Shown: one piece after another, positions 10,531 to 23,817 of the stretch
How positions within the stretch are numbered: the first letter of the stretch is position 1
How the letters are laid out: each line of letters begins with the position of its first letter
DNA from: Neodiprion pinetum
Lineage: Eukaryota; Arthropoda; Insecta; Hymenoptera; Diprionidae
Reading direction: 5' to 3'
DNA length: 64,000 bases
Assembly (NCBI RefSeq): GCF_021155775.2
Contig: NC_060237.1
Span: 5,830,501 to 5,894,500, forward strand
The notes under the pieces: model-generated
Databases searched by the model: none
What the model saw: only the letters and a program-made list of their open reading frames with translations
Told to the model about the DNA's origin: nothing
Translations under genes and position numbers: made by a program

Positions 10531-13500
10531 CTACAATCCGAGATTCACGAATCTACTGCTGTCTCTGGAAAAGGCTTTCTTTTGTCCAGGTTCTAGAAAT
10601 CCTGGACCACGGCTCGTTCCAGTTCCTCGATATGTCCCTGAGCCACGTGTTGTTCCTGAACCACGTTTGCTTCGAGTAGTCGATTGTTGATATTCAGAGC
10701 TGAAAGAGCAAGATATATGAAACAAGAAAAATATTTATTTTCAAATCCAAATTCACCACATTTTTTATTGACACTAACTTTGATGCTCCACGTTTGAATC
10801 TCTTTGCTCTGCTAGTAACTCCACCTCGTCCTCTTCTTTTTATTCCTCGACCTCTGCTACCAGTACTGCTTGTAAAGGCTGGACTAGATACTGTAGATAA
10901 CCATGTAGTACCCTCATCATTTTCATCATTGCAAACGTTATCGTGGCTTGAGCCTTCGCTCAGCAGAACTGTTGAAAGCAAACAAGTTTGTTAGTAAGAA
11001 ATATTGAGTTATCAAACATTTGTTGTCTACTAGTAATTATACCTCAAGAAATGAAGTACTCACCACACTTTTGGGCAGCATATTTCTGGGTTACATCCAG
11101 TAGAGCTTTTCCATATTTATCATAGTTCGCTTTTGTGACGTGAGGAATTTTTAACATTGCCTCTTCGTTGTCTGGTAGCTGCTGGCTCATTGCTCTTTGA
11201 TAAAAAAAAAAGCATCGTGAATGAGTAGTCAGATAATTTTTATCAATGTCTATGTTTAAAGAACTGAATTGTATTCACCAACCTGACAGCAATCATATTC
11301 ATAATAGAAGCAGCAGAAACATCCAAGGCACCAGCAATTCCGCGTACAATTGACATTAACTCGGTATAACATCGTGATTGTAAGTTCTTCAGCGCTTCGT
11401 TTGATGGGGTCACGTCAGATGAAGTCACTGACACCGTAGTGGTACTAGTGCTTGTCCTCAGCGAGAACTGTATCTAAAATAACCCCCCCGACACAGTGTC
11501 AGTACTCACAATATCTTAATACAGGAAAATCTTTCAATGAACAAAGGAGAAATTGTTGTTTACTTTAAGATTTGTTTTTGTCAAAAGCTCTCGTCCTTTG
11601 GGTCCTATCTTGAGATATGCACATGTGATTTCATTGTTGATATACATGTTCTCCTGAAGATATTGATCAATCACCAATTTGTGCAGCAGCCGCTCGATAT
11701 CATTCTTCTTCCAATTTTTACCACGACCAAATATTCGATGTTTATTATGGCCTGACATGAATAGGCATAAGATTAATAGTGTGACACATATTGAAAAGTA
11801 ACAGTGAAGTTGTTTTAGTATGAGATTTTTATATGTAATAGAGAAATGGAAGGATCTAAATGATATTCACCTGCATCCCTTATCTTTTTGAGATCACTAC
11901 CCTTATAGATTTCCGTTATTTGTAAAAGCGTTATGCCTTTTCTTTGTCCTAAATCTTGTACTGCTTTAACAATTTCTCTTGCGTCTTCAGTTACATCAAC
12001 CAATTCATATTTGTCCTGATGAGAAACACAGATAAAAATACTTAATTGCAATTGACTCGGTAAAAAATTATTTACATATGATAAAATATTGATAAAGAAA
12101 TTTAGAGTACCTTATTTCTACAGTTGTCGCAGGTCGTTTTCTTATTAGCGATGCAGGACTCCTTTTTAAATATTTCACCAAAATAGTTTAACTGCTGTAC
12201 TCTTCGACAATCTGTTGTGTTCTCACAAAATGCAACCATCCTGTATAAATTGTCCATATGAGTTTTTATTACCTCCTGAGAAGCTCCGTCCATTTCGATC
12301 ATCTTTCTTATACGGTGCATGTCGGCATAGTTGTAAAACAGAATGCAATCTGCTGGTTCACCGTCACGGCCAGCTCGACCACTTTCCTGATAGTATCCTT
12401 CAATCGACTTTGGTAAGGCAGCATGCATCACATATCGCACATCTGGTTTGTCAATTCCCATTCCAAATGCTATGGTTGCACAAATAACATCAACCTGCAC
12501 ACGAGAATAGTTCTTGATCAGTAAAACGCATGTGTCATCTCTACTTTAGTAGCTCTTCATCAGTGAAATATTATTTTCAAGTATAAAAATCCGGATGAAC
12601 GGTAAAGGCGTGGTTTACCTCATCGGAAATCCATCTTCCTTGTACTGTAGCTCTCTGAGCATCCGTGAGTCCAGCATGGTAGCTCAAAGCTGATATGCCA
12701 TTTCTCTTGATATCATCGGCAAGATTATCACAGTCTTTACGTGAAAAGCAGTATACAATTCCAGAGAGTTTTTTGAACTTTGTTTGTATCATAGCAATTA
12801 CTTCCTCTGTGCAGTTTTTACCTTTTTTGGGGATAATACTATACTTTAAATTTGGCCTGTTGAAACTGCACATGAACCTGCAAATAGTGATCATTGTACA
12901 ATCATGTAAATGTGAAAGAGTACAACGATGTTCAAAAAATCGTTAGATAAAATAACATCGAAGAGAAAGTAAACTACGCTTACCATTTTGGACGGGTCAT
13001 GTTTAATTGGTATAAAATGTCGGTGCGCACTCTTGGTGTAGCTGTTGCAGTCAAAGCCATTGTCGGTACTCTGGGATAATTTTCTCTCAGTAACTTTAGC
13101 TTCTTATAATCAGGTCTAAAATCATGACCCCATTGACTGACGCAATGAGCTTCATCAATTACAAATCTGGACAATAAGCCTCGTTCATAAAGCTTGCTCA
13201 AACATGAGCAGAATCTCTGAGATGCGGAAATTTTTTCTGGTGTTACATACAACAGCTTGAGCATAGGCCCTGCCTTCGACAGCTCTCTATATACATCTTC
13301 CGCTTGCTTCTCTGTCAAGTTACCAGATATGTGAGCAGCTGGTATCTGTAAAAATTTGTAAATTAGAATTTAGGTGTACGATAGATAGCAGAGAGTAACA
13401 ATGCAACTGTAACAAGTCTAACAAACATATCAATTTCGCCAATGATGATAAACCTATGTACTTACATCAAGAGAATTGAGCTTCTGAACTTGATCGAGAA

Positions 13501-16445
13501 TTAGACTTTTTAATGGTGAAACTACCACTGTGATACCAGGTGCAAGAAGTGCAGGCAATTGATAACACAGAGATTTGCCACCGCCAGTTGGCATTAGTAT
13601 GAAACAGTCGAACCCTTGAAGTGATGCATTTATGGCTTGTAGTTGGTTCGACCTGAAGCTGTGTAATCCAAATTTTTGTCTAAAGACCTAAATTCATTGG
13701 GTAAACGAGAAAATATTGATTTCGTTAACCACATTGGTTGATCCAAATTTTAATCGGGAGTGTTATTGTCATTTGTTAAACCTTTAGCATTTCTCGCGAA
13801 TGTGGATATTGCAGACCATCGAATTCGCCACTGACTCCATCGTTTTTGTAATCGCCTGTAAATATTCCACTCTGGGATGCTGAGCTAGCTAACTGCACAG
13901 AGTTCGAACTTTTCGTACGCTGATTTACACTGGCTGTGTCGATGGGTGTTGGCCTAGACACTGCGTGACAAAACAAGAAGAGTAATACCTTTTGACTCGG
14001 TTACAAAGCAGGCAAGATAAAATCATAGTTACATACATCTTGTATTTACTGGTTTATTATATTGTCTAGCAGCATTCCTAGCATCAGAATCAAGTTCAAT
14101 AGTCGGCATTTCTAGTAGCTCATCGGTCAGCGATTTATCCAAAGGCATATGATGGCTCTGTGTTGGAAAATCTGTAGAAGACATGAGCTTTAAAATATTG
14201 AAATATTTATTTCAGCAAATTAGTGTTGGAACAAAGACTTACTAAAACTATCGTTCATCCTATTCCATGAATCATCCATGAACGTTGACTTTGTAGAAGA
14301 TGTTGATTTTTGTGATGAGGATTCTGTACTGCTGCTAGTCTTGTCACTCATTTTGCTTGAGAAGTTGCTGGAAATCGCTGCAGGCTTGAATCCATTTTCA
14401 TTAACACTTGCAGAATTGGCTTGTCCGGAAATTCCTTGAAGCTTTTCCCAGGTATTTCCAATGTGCTTGATGACTGCTGATGGCATAGTTGCTCTGATCG
14501 GTTTTTTTAATTGAAAGGCAGATTTTTTAACAGTAGCAGGTGGAGAAGACAATTCAGTGTCTACCGATTTCTGGTATTGAACATCTTTAAGTAAGTGTAG
14601 TTTTTCAGTGGTACAATCATAAAGTTCATTTGAAGATGTAACGGTACTTGGTTTTTGGTTGTAATTTGTTAGAGGTGACGTAACGGTGCTTGGTTTGTGG
14701 TTCAATTTTATTTGAGGGCTACCACTTGTACCACAAGCCAATGGTGATGGTAAATCATCAAATTCTTGGGATGAAAAATCAGACAAATGGTCATCGCAAG
14801 GGAATTCATCTGCACGTGAGCGAGATGCATTTTGTTCCTCTTGGCTGAGCCGATCCAAATTTTTTTGCATAAGAAGTATTTTCGCCTTAAGATGCTGACG
14901 CAAGACTTTCAACTCCTGATAAGTCTTCAAGTTGAAACCTGGAAATTTTCCCAGTACCAGCAAAGGAATTTGGTTAAATGCAATCGAAATTTTATCCAAA
15001 ACTTGTAGTTCTATTTCTTTGAAGATTTGTTGGCGCTGCAGCACTTGATTTTTTTGTGGCTGTAGAAAATAGTTTCATTAGTTTGTGATTGGAATGAATA
15101 AAACAATACCGGTCACTTATGGTTATCTAATACAAAATAAAGACTATTTGCAAATGATGACTAAATTATGAATAACTTATTTTATCAAGAAACAATGCAG
15201 TATGAATTCCAATTAAACTTATTCAAACTCACAGGCATTGACGCCACTGCCGATTTTTTCTTCATCATTTCAATCCAGGGGTCCAATTTCTCATCTAATC
15301 CCAATGGTTTTAAATCTAGTTTTATATCTGGACCTTTCCATTCATTTCTCTTAACTGGCGAAGTTTTATCTGCCGATTCACGACTCTCACTGTCCGAATC
15401 AGCTATAATTTTTGGGGAAGGGGATTTCAATTCTGGCTGTTCAAGTGGTATTGGAACAGTCTCATCTTTCGGTTCAGTCTTAATGCTGATATTTTTAGGC
15501 AGAGACAGACTAGGAACTGTTCTGCTAACATTAGCAGGACTGTTAGAACTTGACGTCAATGAGAAGTGTGTTGACTTAGTTCCTTTATCAAGAGACATGT
15601 TATTCATTTGATCTTCCTCTAGTTTTACTGAATTTGTTGTTGTATTATTAGCACTTGGTATTTTTGTTTCATCAGCTGTGAACTTGAGACTGTTTTCACT
15701 AACACCATTTGAGTATTTTGAAATTAAACTGTCTTTGCTATTCTCTTTTAAGCTATCACTGCTTTGGTTCATGCTGGTAAAATTTGTTTCGCTCAATTTA
15801 TAGGCCTCCAAGTCTTTTTTGGCTTGTTCCTCCATAGAATCATCGACATATTGAATCGTTGAATTTTCCTTACAGCTTTTTACTGTATAATTATTTAACT
15901 TGGGATCTGGGAACTCATAGGAATCATTCTAAAATAATTCAAATAATATTACATAGTAATGTTGGACAAAATATATTAAAATCATATTACAGTCGAGCCT
16001 ATCAAATGGTTTCGGACTAGACATACTTACCAATGATATGATGGAAGCTTTCCTATCAATTTTTGATACCGCTGACTGCAGATCTTTTTCCTCAGCATCC
16101 GATTCAATCTCGAGACTTGTATCACTGTCATCCCAAATATCATTTGACTCGAAAGTAGATTTTTTTTTATAATTTTTGTTAACATTTTTACTGGCAGTGT
16201 CAGGTAGAATACTAGAAAAAATATAATCAATTCAGTATTCGAATATTTCATATGTATATCAGATGTAATAGTAACTTGATAAACAGAAATCAAGAACAAT
16301 GATATAGGGCAAGATATGGATTACTATAGGACGAAATTTACCTGGACTGAATAACTTTTGGGGTAGATTGAGGAAATTTCGTTAGGAAATTCGTCAATGT
16401 AGGTTGGATTCTCTTACTGCTACGTAGAGTTGATTTTTTTGACAT
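10531..16445 (-). CDS. Blm: Bloom syndrome RecQ-family DNA helicase
   Basis: ATP-dependent 3'-5' DNA helicase that with topoisomerase III dissolves double Holliday junctions and suppresses crossovers. Sixteen exons in frame (1450 aa): 16445-16342, 16211-16031, 15928-15233, 15059-14243, 14171-14037, 13960-13782, 13687-13466, 13345-12984, 12877-12619, 12494-12111, 12015-11871, 11751-11564, 11473-11283, 11194-11064, 10968-10779, 10699-10531. A long Ser/acidic N-terminal half (1-700) includes a helical segment at the start of exon 4 that resembles the BLM dimerisation bundle. The helicase core has PTGGGKS (lysine 742), DEAH (842-845) followed by CVSQWGHDFRPDY, and ESGRAGRDG motif VI. RQC zinc cysteines follow (FCENTTDC, ESC, TTCDNC), then a winged helix and an HRDC domain (exons 13-14). 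The tail is Arg/Gly-rich with a basic nuclear-signal-like stretch and repeated RGxGT units. Length is close to human (1417) and fly BLM. The HRDC domain and long N-terminus distinguish it from RecQ1, RecQ4 and RecQ5. Confidence 0.95.
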
Positions 16446-17054
16446 CTTGATCTCATCCGTTCTTATTGTTACGAGACAAGGCACATAATTGATTATAATG
16501 TGTTTTTACTTCTACAACATTCCAGTTTTAATATACGTCGTAATACATATCTTTTCTAAATCCGATTCCTCAACTAAATTGTATGTGTATCACATTATTT
16601 GAGGTTAGTCGAGCGCAAAATATTTGAAAATTACATAGGAAAACTCTCTTCGAACCTCATTTGCGCGGGTCAGGGCGCGCGTACTACATTGCACAACCAC
16701 CTGGCACATAATACATACCTATTTTTGGTTAGTGATATTTTTCTCTTTTTTGTTGGCTATGCTGATGAATTCGGGGACAAAATTGGGCTAATCAGACAAC
16801 TTATCAAACCCAGTGGTGGGCAATGGTTCACACATATATATTCGCTTTGTCCAGTTTGAAACTGCCCATTGTAATGGCGTTGCGCGGCATCAATGCGTTA
16901 TAATCGCTTATAATTATGGTATAACGCAGCATAATGCGCATGCGAGAATCGTCAATCGAGTTCAAGTTTGCGAAATCGTATTGACAAAAGTCTTTGATAA
17001 AAGCGGAACTTTTCAAATTGTTTAATTGGTGTTTGGATAATTCTTGTGATTGAA
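16446..17054. promoter_or_regulatory. Divergent promoter region between Blm and the MADF gene
   Basis: A 609-bp gap between opposing start codons. TGCGCATGCG (16935-16944) is a near-perfect NRF1/Erect-wing palindrome, an element typical of housekeeping promoters. A GC-rich patch (about 16660-16685) contains GCGCGCG. Around 16880-16925 several short copies of GCGTTATAATCGC-like sequence lie in both orientations. No TATA box is clear. Confidence 0.45.
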
Positions 17055-18515
17055 ATGTCCTGTGAAACGCCTAGCACCGAACTGGGATCTCACATTTGCT
17101 TGAAGCTGATTAATCTTGTCAAGGACCATCCGGTGATGTACTTGCCGTCAAAATCGTCGCCTACCCGTCGAAAGAATCGAAATGAAGTAAACGGAGTTTG
17201 GCAAGTGATTTCTGCGGAGATCGGTATTTCAGGTGAATTGATAAATATCTTCATACTTGAAGTATTCGTGATCCATGAATGGGCGAAATAAATTTTTTGT
17301 TTTTTATTTTCGATATTCATTTTTACGACGTTAAATTTGGTTACAGCTGAGGATTGCAAAAGGCGATGGAAAGGCTTGAAAGACGTTTATTCTAAACTTA
17401 GGAGACGACGACTGCAGGAAGGTGTTTTAGGAATTTCAGCGAGAAGAAAGTGGTTGTACGAAGACGCTATGGATTTCTTAAAATTTTCGTATGTATTCAT
17501 TCCGGATGAGAAGCCTATTCTCTCCGAAAGACTCGATATATTTGAAGTTAAACAAATTTTATTAGTTTATGCATGCCATAATTTCTTTTTAACAAGATTC
17601 GAGCGTTCTTACCAAGAAGCACTGGAAGCTTTTGAAGAGGTTGATTGCGATGACTGGAAATTAGAATATGCGGAATGCAGCGATGCTGGAGAACTGTATT
17701 GTAATGATAACAACAAGCAAGTAAATTCAAACGACGAAAAAAGCAAAGAGCAGTCGTCGCAGACTGATGAAAAGTTTAAAGATAAGACATTGGAATGCAT
17801 GGACTTGGATTTGCATGCTGACACCATTGCAGGTATAGAAGAACAAGTTTCGGAACAGAGCTCAGAACAAGATAATGGAGGATGGAGCAGTGGCCTTGAT
17901 AATGAACCACCTGTTCAACCTTGTCTGGTAGAAAAAAACACAAAATTGCAAACAAGGTATCGAGCTATTCGTCCCAAACCTTACCAGTTGAATGCGCTGC
18001 GTAATGGTAGAAATTTGAGGAGCAGTAATGCTATTCTAAAAACTAGCACAACTTCCACACCTTCTATTATAAGTGTGTCCAGTCTTAATCCAATGAATCA
18101 AATAATTGTTGAAAGCCCCAAGTTGCAATCGGATAAAAATTGTGATACTGCCGTTTTGACCAGCACAAATATGAAAGTTAATAATTATCCAAAGATGGAA
18201 ACTGTTGGTGTTAGAGTCACTTCTCCGTCACAAGAGCCAAAAGAGGATTGTAAAAATATTAAAATAGAAATTGATTCTTCTCTCAAGTCTAAAAAAAGTT
18301 TACCACCACCACAAGTTTTTCCTAAAAGGAGTAGCACTAGCAGTGTGGAACTATTCTTTGAAAGTATGGCACAGACTGTGATGAATTTACCCATGAGAGC
18401 ACAAGCAGAAATCAAAATGGAAATTTGTAAATTGGTTACTCGAGCAGAAATTAAATATTCCCAGGTACCAAATACAAAGTTAGGATCCCGTAAATCAAAA
18501 AGCAAACAGAGGTGA
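17055..18515 (+). CDS. MADF-BESS domain protein (putative transcriptional regulator)
   Basis: Nuclear DNA-binding/co-regulator family that is greatly expanded in insects. Exon 1 (17055-17232) and exon 2 (17347-18515) encode 448 aa. A MADF domain spans roughly 13-110: CLKLINLVKDHPVMY, then VWQVISAEIGIS, then DCKRRWKGLKDVYSKLRRR across the intron. A C-terminal BESS motif (about FFESMAQTVMNLP to the end) would mediate protein contacts. Between them is an acidic, Ser/Asn-rich low-complexity region. Bases 17489-17596 (108 bp) begin GTATGT, end TTTTTAACAAG and contain no in-frame stop. Removing them joins DFLKFS to FERSYQEALE and gives 412 aa with a more usual MADF end, so I think this is a third intron that happens to be in frame. 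Which of the many MADF paralogues it is cannot be decided here. AATAAA follows at 18657-18662. Confidence 0.85.
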
Positions 18516-20447
18516 AACTAGCTGCAAAAGCTTGTATTAATGGTAATATTTTACTTCGAAAAATGAAACTAACCCAGTACACAGAGATTCACAGTGATAT
18601 AAGTAATGGGAAATATGTTTTGAATTCACCACAAATATTGCCAAATATGTGAATGTAATAAAGCCTCAGGAAGGAGCACAGAAGTCTGAAATAATCTTTT
18701 AAATTTCGAGACACTTTATTTCTATGTAAGAAATAAATATTTCAACAACAAAAATGCATAAGACATTTGAAAGTATGCCAACATACCTATACTTAAATAC
18801 TTATGTATTATTGATTTTAGGTAGAGAAGAGATTTTATTTATTTTATATCATTTCCGACAATAGCATACCGTAGATAATATGCATACATGTAGTTAAAGT
18901 GTCAAATTGAAGACATCTCATCCTCATTTTTAGCTTTTTGGTTATTTATTACACATACAGTGCACGAAAATGATAATACTAGATCTGTGAAATAGTTTGG
19001 CGTATGAATTGTATGAGCGCAAAGGTGAAAGTGAACTCTTAAACCCTATCAAGAATTATCGTCGTATCAGGATTAACCGTTGTAAAAACACGATTAATAA
19101 TGTTTTAAGCAGCATAATAATATGCGTAGAAGCAAAATTGTTGTAATACAGATTGTAAGTAGACTGCAGATTAAAACAGAAGATTTTATAAATGGAATGG
19201 TTTGCGACACTCGATAATACTCGAAATGTTGATTTGTGGACTGTGCATTGAAGCATTTTTTTTTTTCCACAATTTAGAAGCAACATAAATCTTCAGTGTC
19301 GTAAGAAAAGTTAAATAAAGTTTGTTCGCGTCGTTCAATAACTTCATAGATCCGCCACTACATGAAAAAACACGCAAATATCCTTCATGTATGATACTTT
19401 TTTAATTAATTGTCTCTAGTATAAATAAACCTCAATTAGTAAGTAATCAGGAAATAAATTTTATTTTCAGTATCTTCGAATTTTTTTTCTTTTGGATAAG
19501 TTGATAATTATGACTATCGGCGATTGGTATTCTTAGACCTCTGAGAGTATATTTAGAAGCATTACGTTAAAACAAGTGGAACTAGTGCATTTGTAATATT
19601 GAATCGAGCAAACATGAAATTTATCAATGCATTATTAAATATTTATTTTTTTCGAAGAACTTAAATGCATAGAAATTATTTTTGCCTTAGCAAGTTTCAA
19701 GCTCTGTCTCAGTTTTCTACTTTAGTTGTTAGCCTTATGTTTATCAGTACCCGAAAAGAGCAACCTTTATACCCTCGCACTTTTACTTAATGGTAAGTCA
19801 ATATAGCTGTTGAAGATACAATTTTACAAACAAAAGAAAATCAAACTAGACTTATTTCTGTAAAATAATACAGTTGCACAATTATTGCTGATAAATTGTG
19901 AAATATGAATTGAAACATGCGATGCCTTAGCAATGGAATTCACACTGTCACCTGAGAGTATAAAAGGGAAGTGTTCAACAGTAGAAATCTGGCTCAAGCT
20001 TATTCATCTTGTATGTATCATTTTGCTCATTGACGTGCGATCAAATAACACGTGAAAATATCACAGCCCATTGCTATACCCGGAAAGTTATTCAACGTTA
20101 ATATAGTAATATCACAAATGTTTACATCCACAAAATTGTTTAATTTCTGGGTAAGTAACATGTATTTGGTAATATGGTAGCTGTGTGTCAAGACAATGTG
20201 TCTTGGTTATTCTTTGCTTGCTCCCGAAATTTAAGCAAATTCTATGATGTACCCCTTCTCAGATATACTCTTAGGTGAATTTTTTTTCAACAATATTGTA
20301 TAAAATCATACATGAGACTTTTGCCGATTACAGGTTCGTTCAGTTATCCATATTTAGATTTAGATTTGATCCTATTCTGTTTCAATCCTTTCAATTTCTC
20401 ACCTTAATACGTGCTAGTATCATGTATCACGATTAATGGAATTCCTT
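18516..20447. other. Convergent 3' region of the MADF gene and Rep
   Basis: AT-rich, with no supported ORF. AATAAA at 18657-18662 and 18732-18737 fit the MADF 3' end. TTTATT tracts toward 19640 could serve the - strand Rep transcript. Nothing else is recognised. Confidence 0.5.
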
Positions 20448-23400
20448 TCATTCTTCTTTTTCTGTTTTTTCGACATCCTGTTTCTCTTCTCCTTCTTCTG
20501 GCTTGTCTCCCTCAAATTGTGGCCCCGGAGCCTCCTCACCCTCTAATACAATTTCCTCAGGGTCTGGGGCACGAGGTAGAAAATCTTCGTCAGGATACAT
20601 GGCCTTGAATATTGCTTTAGCCTTGATAAAAGAAAGGGAACAAGAAATCAAATTTTGTTAGTAAATTTAACTTGATCACGTTGTGGATCATAGATTGGAC
20701 ATGTATACCAAAGGCTCTGACGGCATATTCTGATTTTATAAAATTACCTGATTCACAGCAAAGTCGAAGTCTAAATCCAAGTCAGGCCCAGAACAGAGAT
20801 GCACGTTACTAGGAGCAGAATCGCTGAGTTTAATATCACTTGCTGGCAAGTTCAAGTACAGTGACCAGAGAACTTGTGGTTTAGGACTTTCCAGGCTATC
20901 ATCTTTCGTCTCGCCAGAACCTTCCTGGAAATCACATGTCTCTAATAATTACTGTACCCTTCCAACTGGCAGAAATGAGACAAAATTGTGGTGTAAATTT
21001 GTCCGAGCTGGGAGTATTACTAGGAAAGAAACACGTCACTGTCGGTGACTACTATAGGTGGGAGGTATATGTTAGTGAGTCCTGACAGTACGCAGTGTTT
21101 CTACGTGCCTGGAGATGTCTCTTGTCGGGAGATACAGTCTGAGTGTGAGAATCGGTGGCATTTCGAGTGACGTTAGGATCAAGTACCTCGGCATGCAGGA
21201 ATTTCTTAGTCACGTACGCCAGATCTTCCTCAGCTGTCTTGGTTCGCTTGCACGTCACATGTATCATAACTGAAAGATTGGATTTCTCAATAACAGATGA
21301 TATTGAACAAAGAAAGAAAAGAAACGCAGGTATATACAGATTCAAAATTAATAAATAGTGCTTACAAAGTCCTTGAGGGCACGCATTTGTTGATGGGCCG
21401 AGTTCGATTAAAGTTACAGCTTCTTGGCTAGTTTCTTCTGGAGGATAATAGAGTAGTGTTAAGTTCTCCTTTTCCCCCTGCATAATAGATCTGCAACATT
21501 GTTCAATTGAAAATGCAGTGTACGATATGCTTATTAAGTAGCATCATAAAAGAGAAAAGGAACAAAAAATCGACTTACCTGTCAGTGATGAAAATTCCAC
21601 GAGATATCTGTTGCTCTCCACTGGATGATACAATTTCTGGTGGTAAGTGTCCTTGTCCAACTACCAAATGCTCCAAAGCCAGTCTTTGCTTTCCAGTTAT
21701 AATAGCCTTGCATTTTCCATCTCCAACGACGATGCCGTCTAGTTGTCTCTTCAGGCAATATACTCCACCAAAAACGGCGCACAGACTGTTAAAAAGAGAG
21801 AGATAGTCTTTTGGTCCTTTTTCTTCCAGTATATTTTGGTAATGATACTAAAAAAAAAAAAAAAAAAATACCACAAGGTACATCCACTTACCGACAAAAA
21901 CATTGAGGCAATTCACCACTTCCATACATGGGCCAAAGAAAAGGTGTATTTCCATAGCGGCCAAGGCTGTTTAGGAAATGTTTAGTACGATTGACTCCAT
22001 CTCTTGTGGAAGTTTTATCAGTGGCCATTGCTATGGCTTGCATCACATAGTGTCTTACCATGGGGGTAAGGTTTTTCGTATCGAGGTATTCTAGGAATGT
22101 TTTGTCCTGGAAACCTGCAACAAAATTCAACATTCTGTTAATTTTTCTCCAATTTTTACCAACCAAGGTTTCTAAATCAGTATTAGCCATACGATGCCAT
22201 GGCAAATGCTGACTCACGAATTATTCTTTCTCAAAAGAAATTCATTTCAATTGCAAATAACGGATGTTTAGGATGGTAAGCAGACGGTGGATGACAAACC
22301 GTTGCCATAAACGGATTCAAGCCTATTGTTTTTCATGAACAGTTAGCACCAGTGTGTTGGACAGAATGTTGATCAGTTGAGTGACTCCTTTCATGCATCA
22401 GGTTGTGCTAAGTTTATTGATTATTATTGACGAATACCTAAATCCTGCGGGTTAACAGGCTCAACGTATCGTGTTTATCCCAACTGAGTATTGGTCTCAA
22501 GGCTGTTACACACCATTGATCGCGATATTTTTACAACAAGGAAAAAAGTTGTCAATGCCAATCCCCTGCTTCTTCCTGTGCTGTTTGATCTACATTCACT
22601 TACCATTAAATTCAGGACTGTCTGCTCCTTGTTCCATGCACGATGTCAGCAGTTGCATCAACATTCTCTTTTCAAAAACACTCACAGTTTTATTGGCAAA
22701 AACATCTGCTCTTGAACACGGAACTTGGGTCAGCTTGCCATCCATGTAGGTAGCAACTCGAGAAACAGCTCTGAACTCTGCATATCGAGCAATGTTGCTA
22801 GAGATTAGGAGTTCTACCAGTTCACCGCGAGCAAACAATAGCTGTGAAATGAATCAGGATAAGTTTGAATCTTAGAGCAATTTTACAAGATATATGTGTT
22901 TCAGTGGTATATTTTGTTTCCTCTAACCTTTGGTGCCAAGTCGATGTTAAATTTTCGGTATTCCTTTTTAATCCGATCAATGCTCCATTGTTTGACAGTT
23001 TCTTTTTTCTCACTTTTATCTTCGTCAGATTTCTCCGCTCCGTCGTTGGCTGCTGTATCTCCAGAGCCATCAGTTTGCGTGTCTTTCGTCGACAGTACTG
23101 GCAGGTCTGCATCACTGTCAAAATATTTCAAGAAAAATTAATTAATTGATTATTGCGATCCGATGAGATTTTGAAACTATCTGTTTCGATAAAAGTTGGC
23201 AACTCGACTTACTTGGAGATAAACCATTTTTCAATGATATTTTCAACAGTGGAATATTGGTTGCTGGCTTTTAAAAACTTCTCATCAGCTTGAAGCAATG
23301 AAGTGGCATCTGCTACGTTCTGTTTGGGAGATTTTAGATCTTCTATCCATTTTTGTAGACCATCGAAATTAAAGGTAGCCCAAAGACCACCGTAGTATTC

Positions 23401-23817
23401 ATTGCTAAAAATTGAGGTTTCGTGTTAATGGATAAAATATTAAAAATACAAGTAAACAGATGGTGCTTTTGTTGAGAGAGTGCCTACAATCTACGTTTAC
23501 ATTAGTAAGTGCAGACTTTTTTACCGGCGGTTCGTTTCAGCGTTTTTTTACAATATGAATTTATATAGAAATTTATGAATAAAAAGTGATAACAGCTACC
23601 TATCAAGGTGTAGAACCCTTTTTCCGATCCTGCTAGCCGCCGCGGCGACGATGGATTCGGTCATTCCTGAGTAAAATAGTGATAAATAATTTAGTACGCT
23701 TGACAGAACACGAATGAATTGAAATATATTCTAATATATCGAGGTTTGTGATATAAAAAAATCAATACCTGTGCCCACGACGACAACGTCGTATTCGGTC
23801 GGCAGGTCGTCCTCCAT
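20448..23817 (-). CDS. Rep: Rab escort protein (Rab geranylgeranyltransferase component A)
   Basis: Binds newly made Rab GTPases and presents them to Rab geranylgeranyltransferase, then delivers the prenylated Rab to membranes. Eleven exons in frame (573 aa): 23817-23769, 23666-23600, 23404-23213, 23114-22928, 22841-22604, 22114-21892, 21785-21579, 21490-21366, 21269-21187, 20924-20748, 20621-20448. The N-terminus has the GDI/REP FAD-like fold: YDVVVVGTGMTESIVAAAAS, then VLHLDRNEYYGG and W. A charged insert near NDADLPVLSTKD, longer in REP than in GDI, distinguishes it from GDI. Further conserved blocks are LLFARGELVELLISS, YMDGKLTQVP, and LWPMYGSGELPQCFCR with a following Gly-rich strand. 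The C-terminal SNVHLCSGPDLDLDFDFAVN and YPDEDFLPRAPDPEEIVLEG match the REP tail. Exon 9 must end at GAG|GTACTT: reading through gives an early stop at 21052. Length lies between fly (about 510) and human REP1 (653). Confidence 0.93.

Noticed and set aside
20057..20080. TATCACAGCC resembling a miR-2/miR-13 family mature sequence
   Set aside because: No complementary arm lies within 60 bases on either side, so no precursor hairpin can form; a chance match to the seed.
21052..21186. Read-through frame ending the Rep protein at 21052
   Set aside because: It lacks the conserved REP tail. Using the donor at 21186 joins in frame to two exons that carry that tail.
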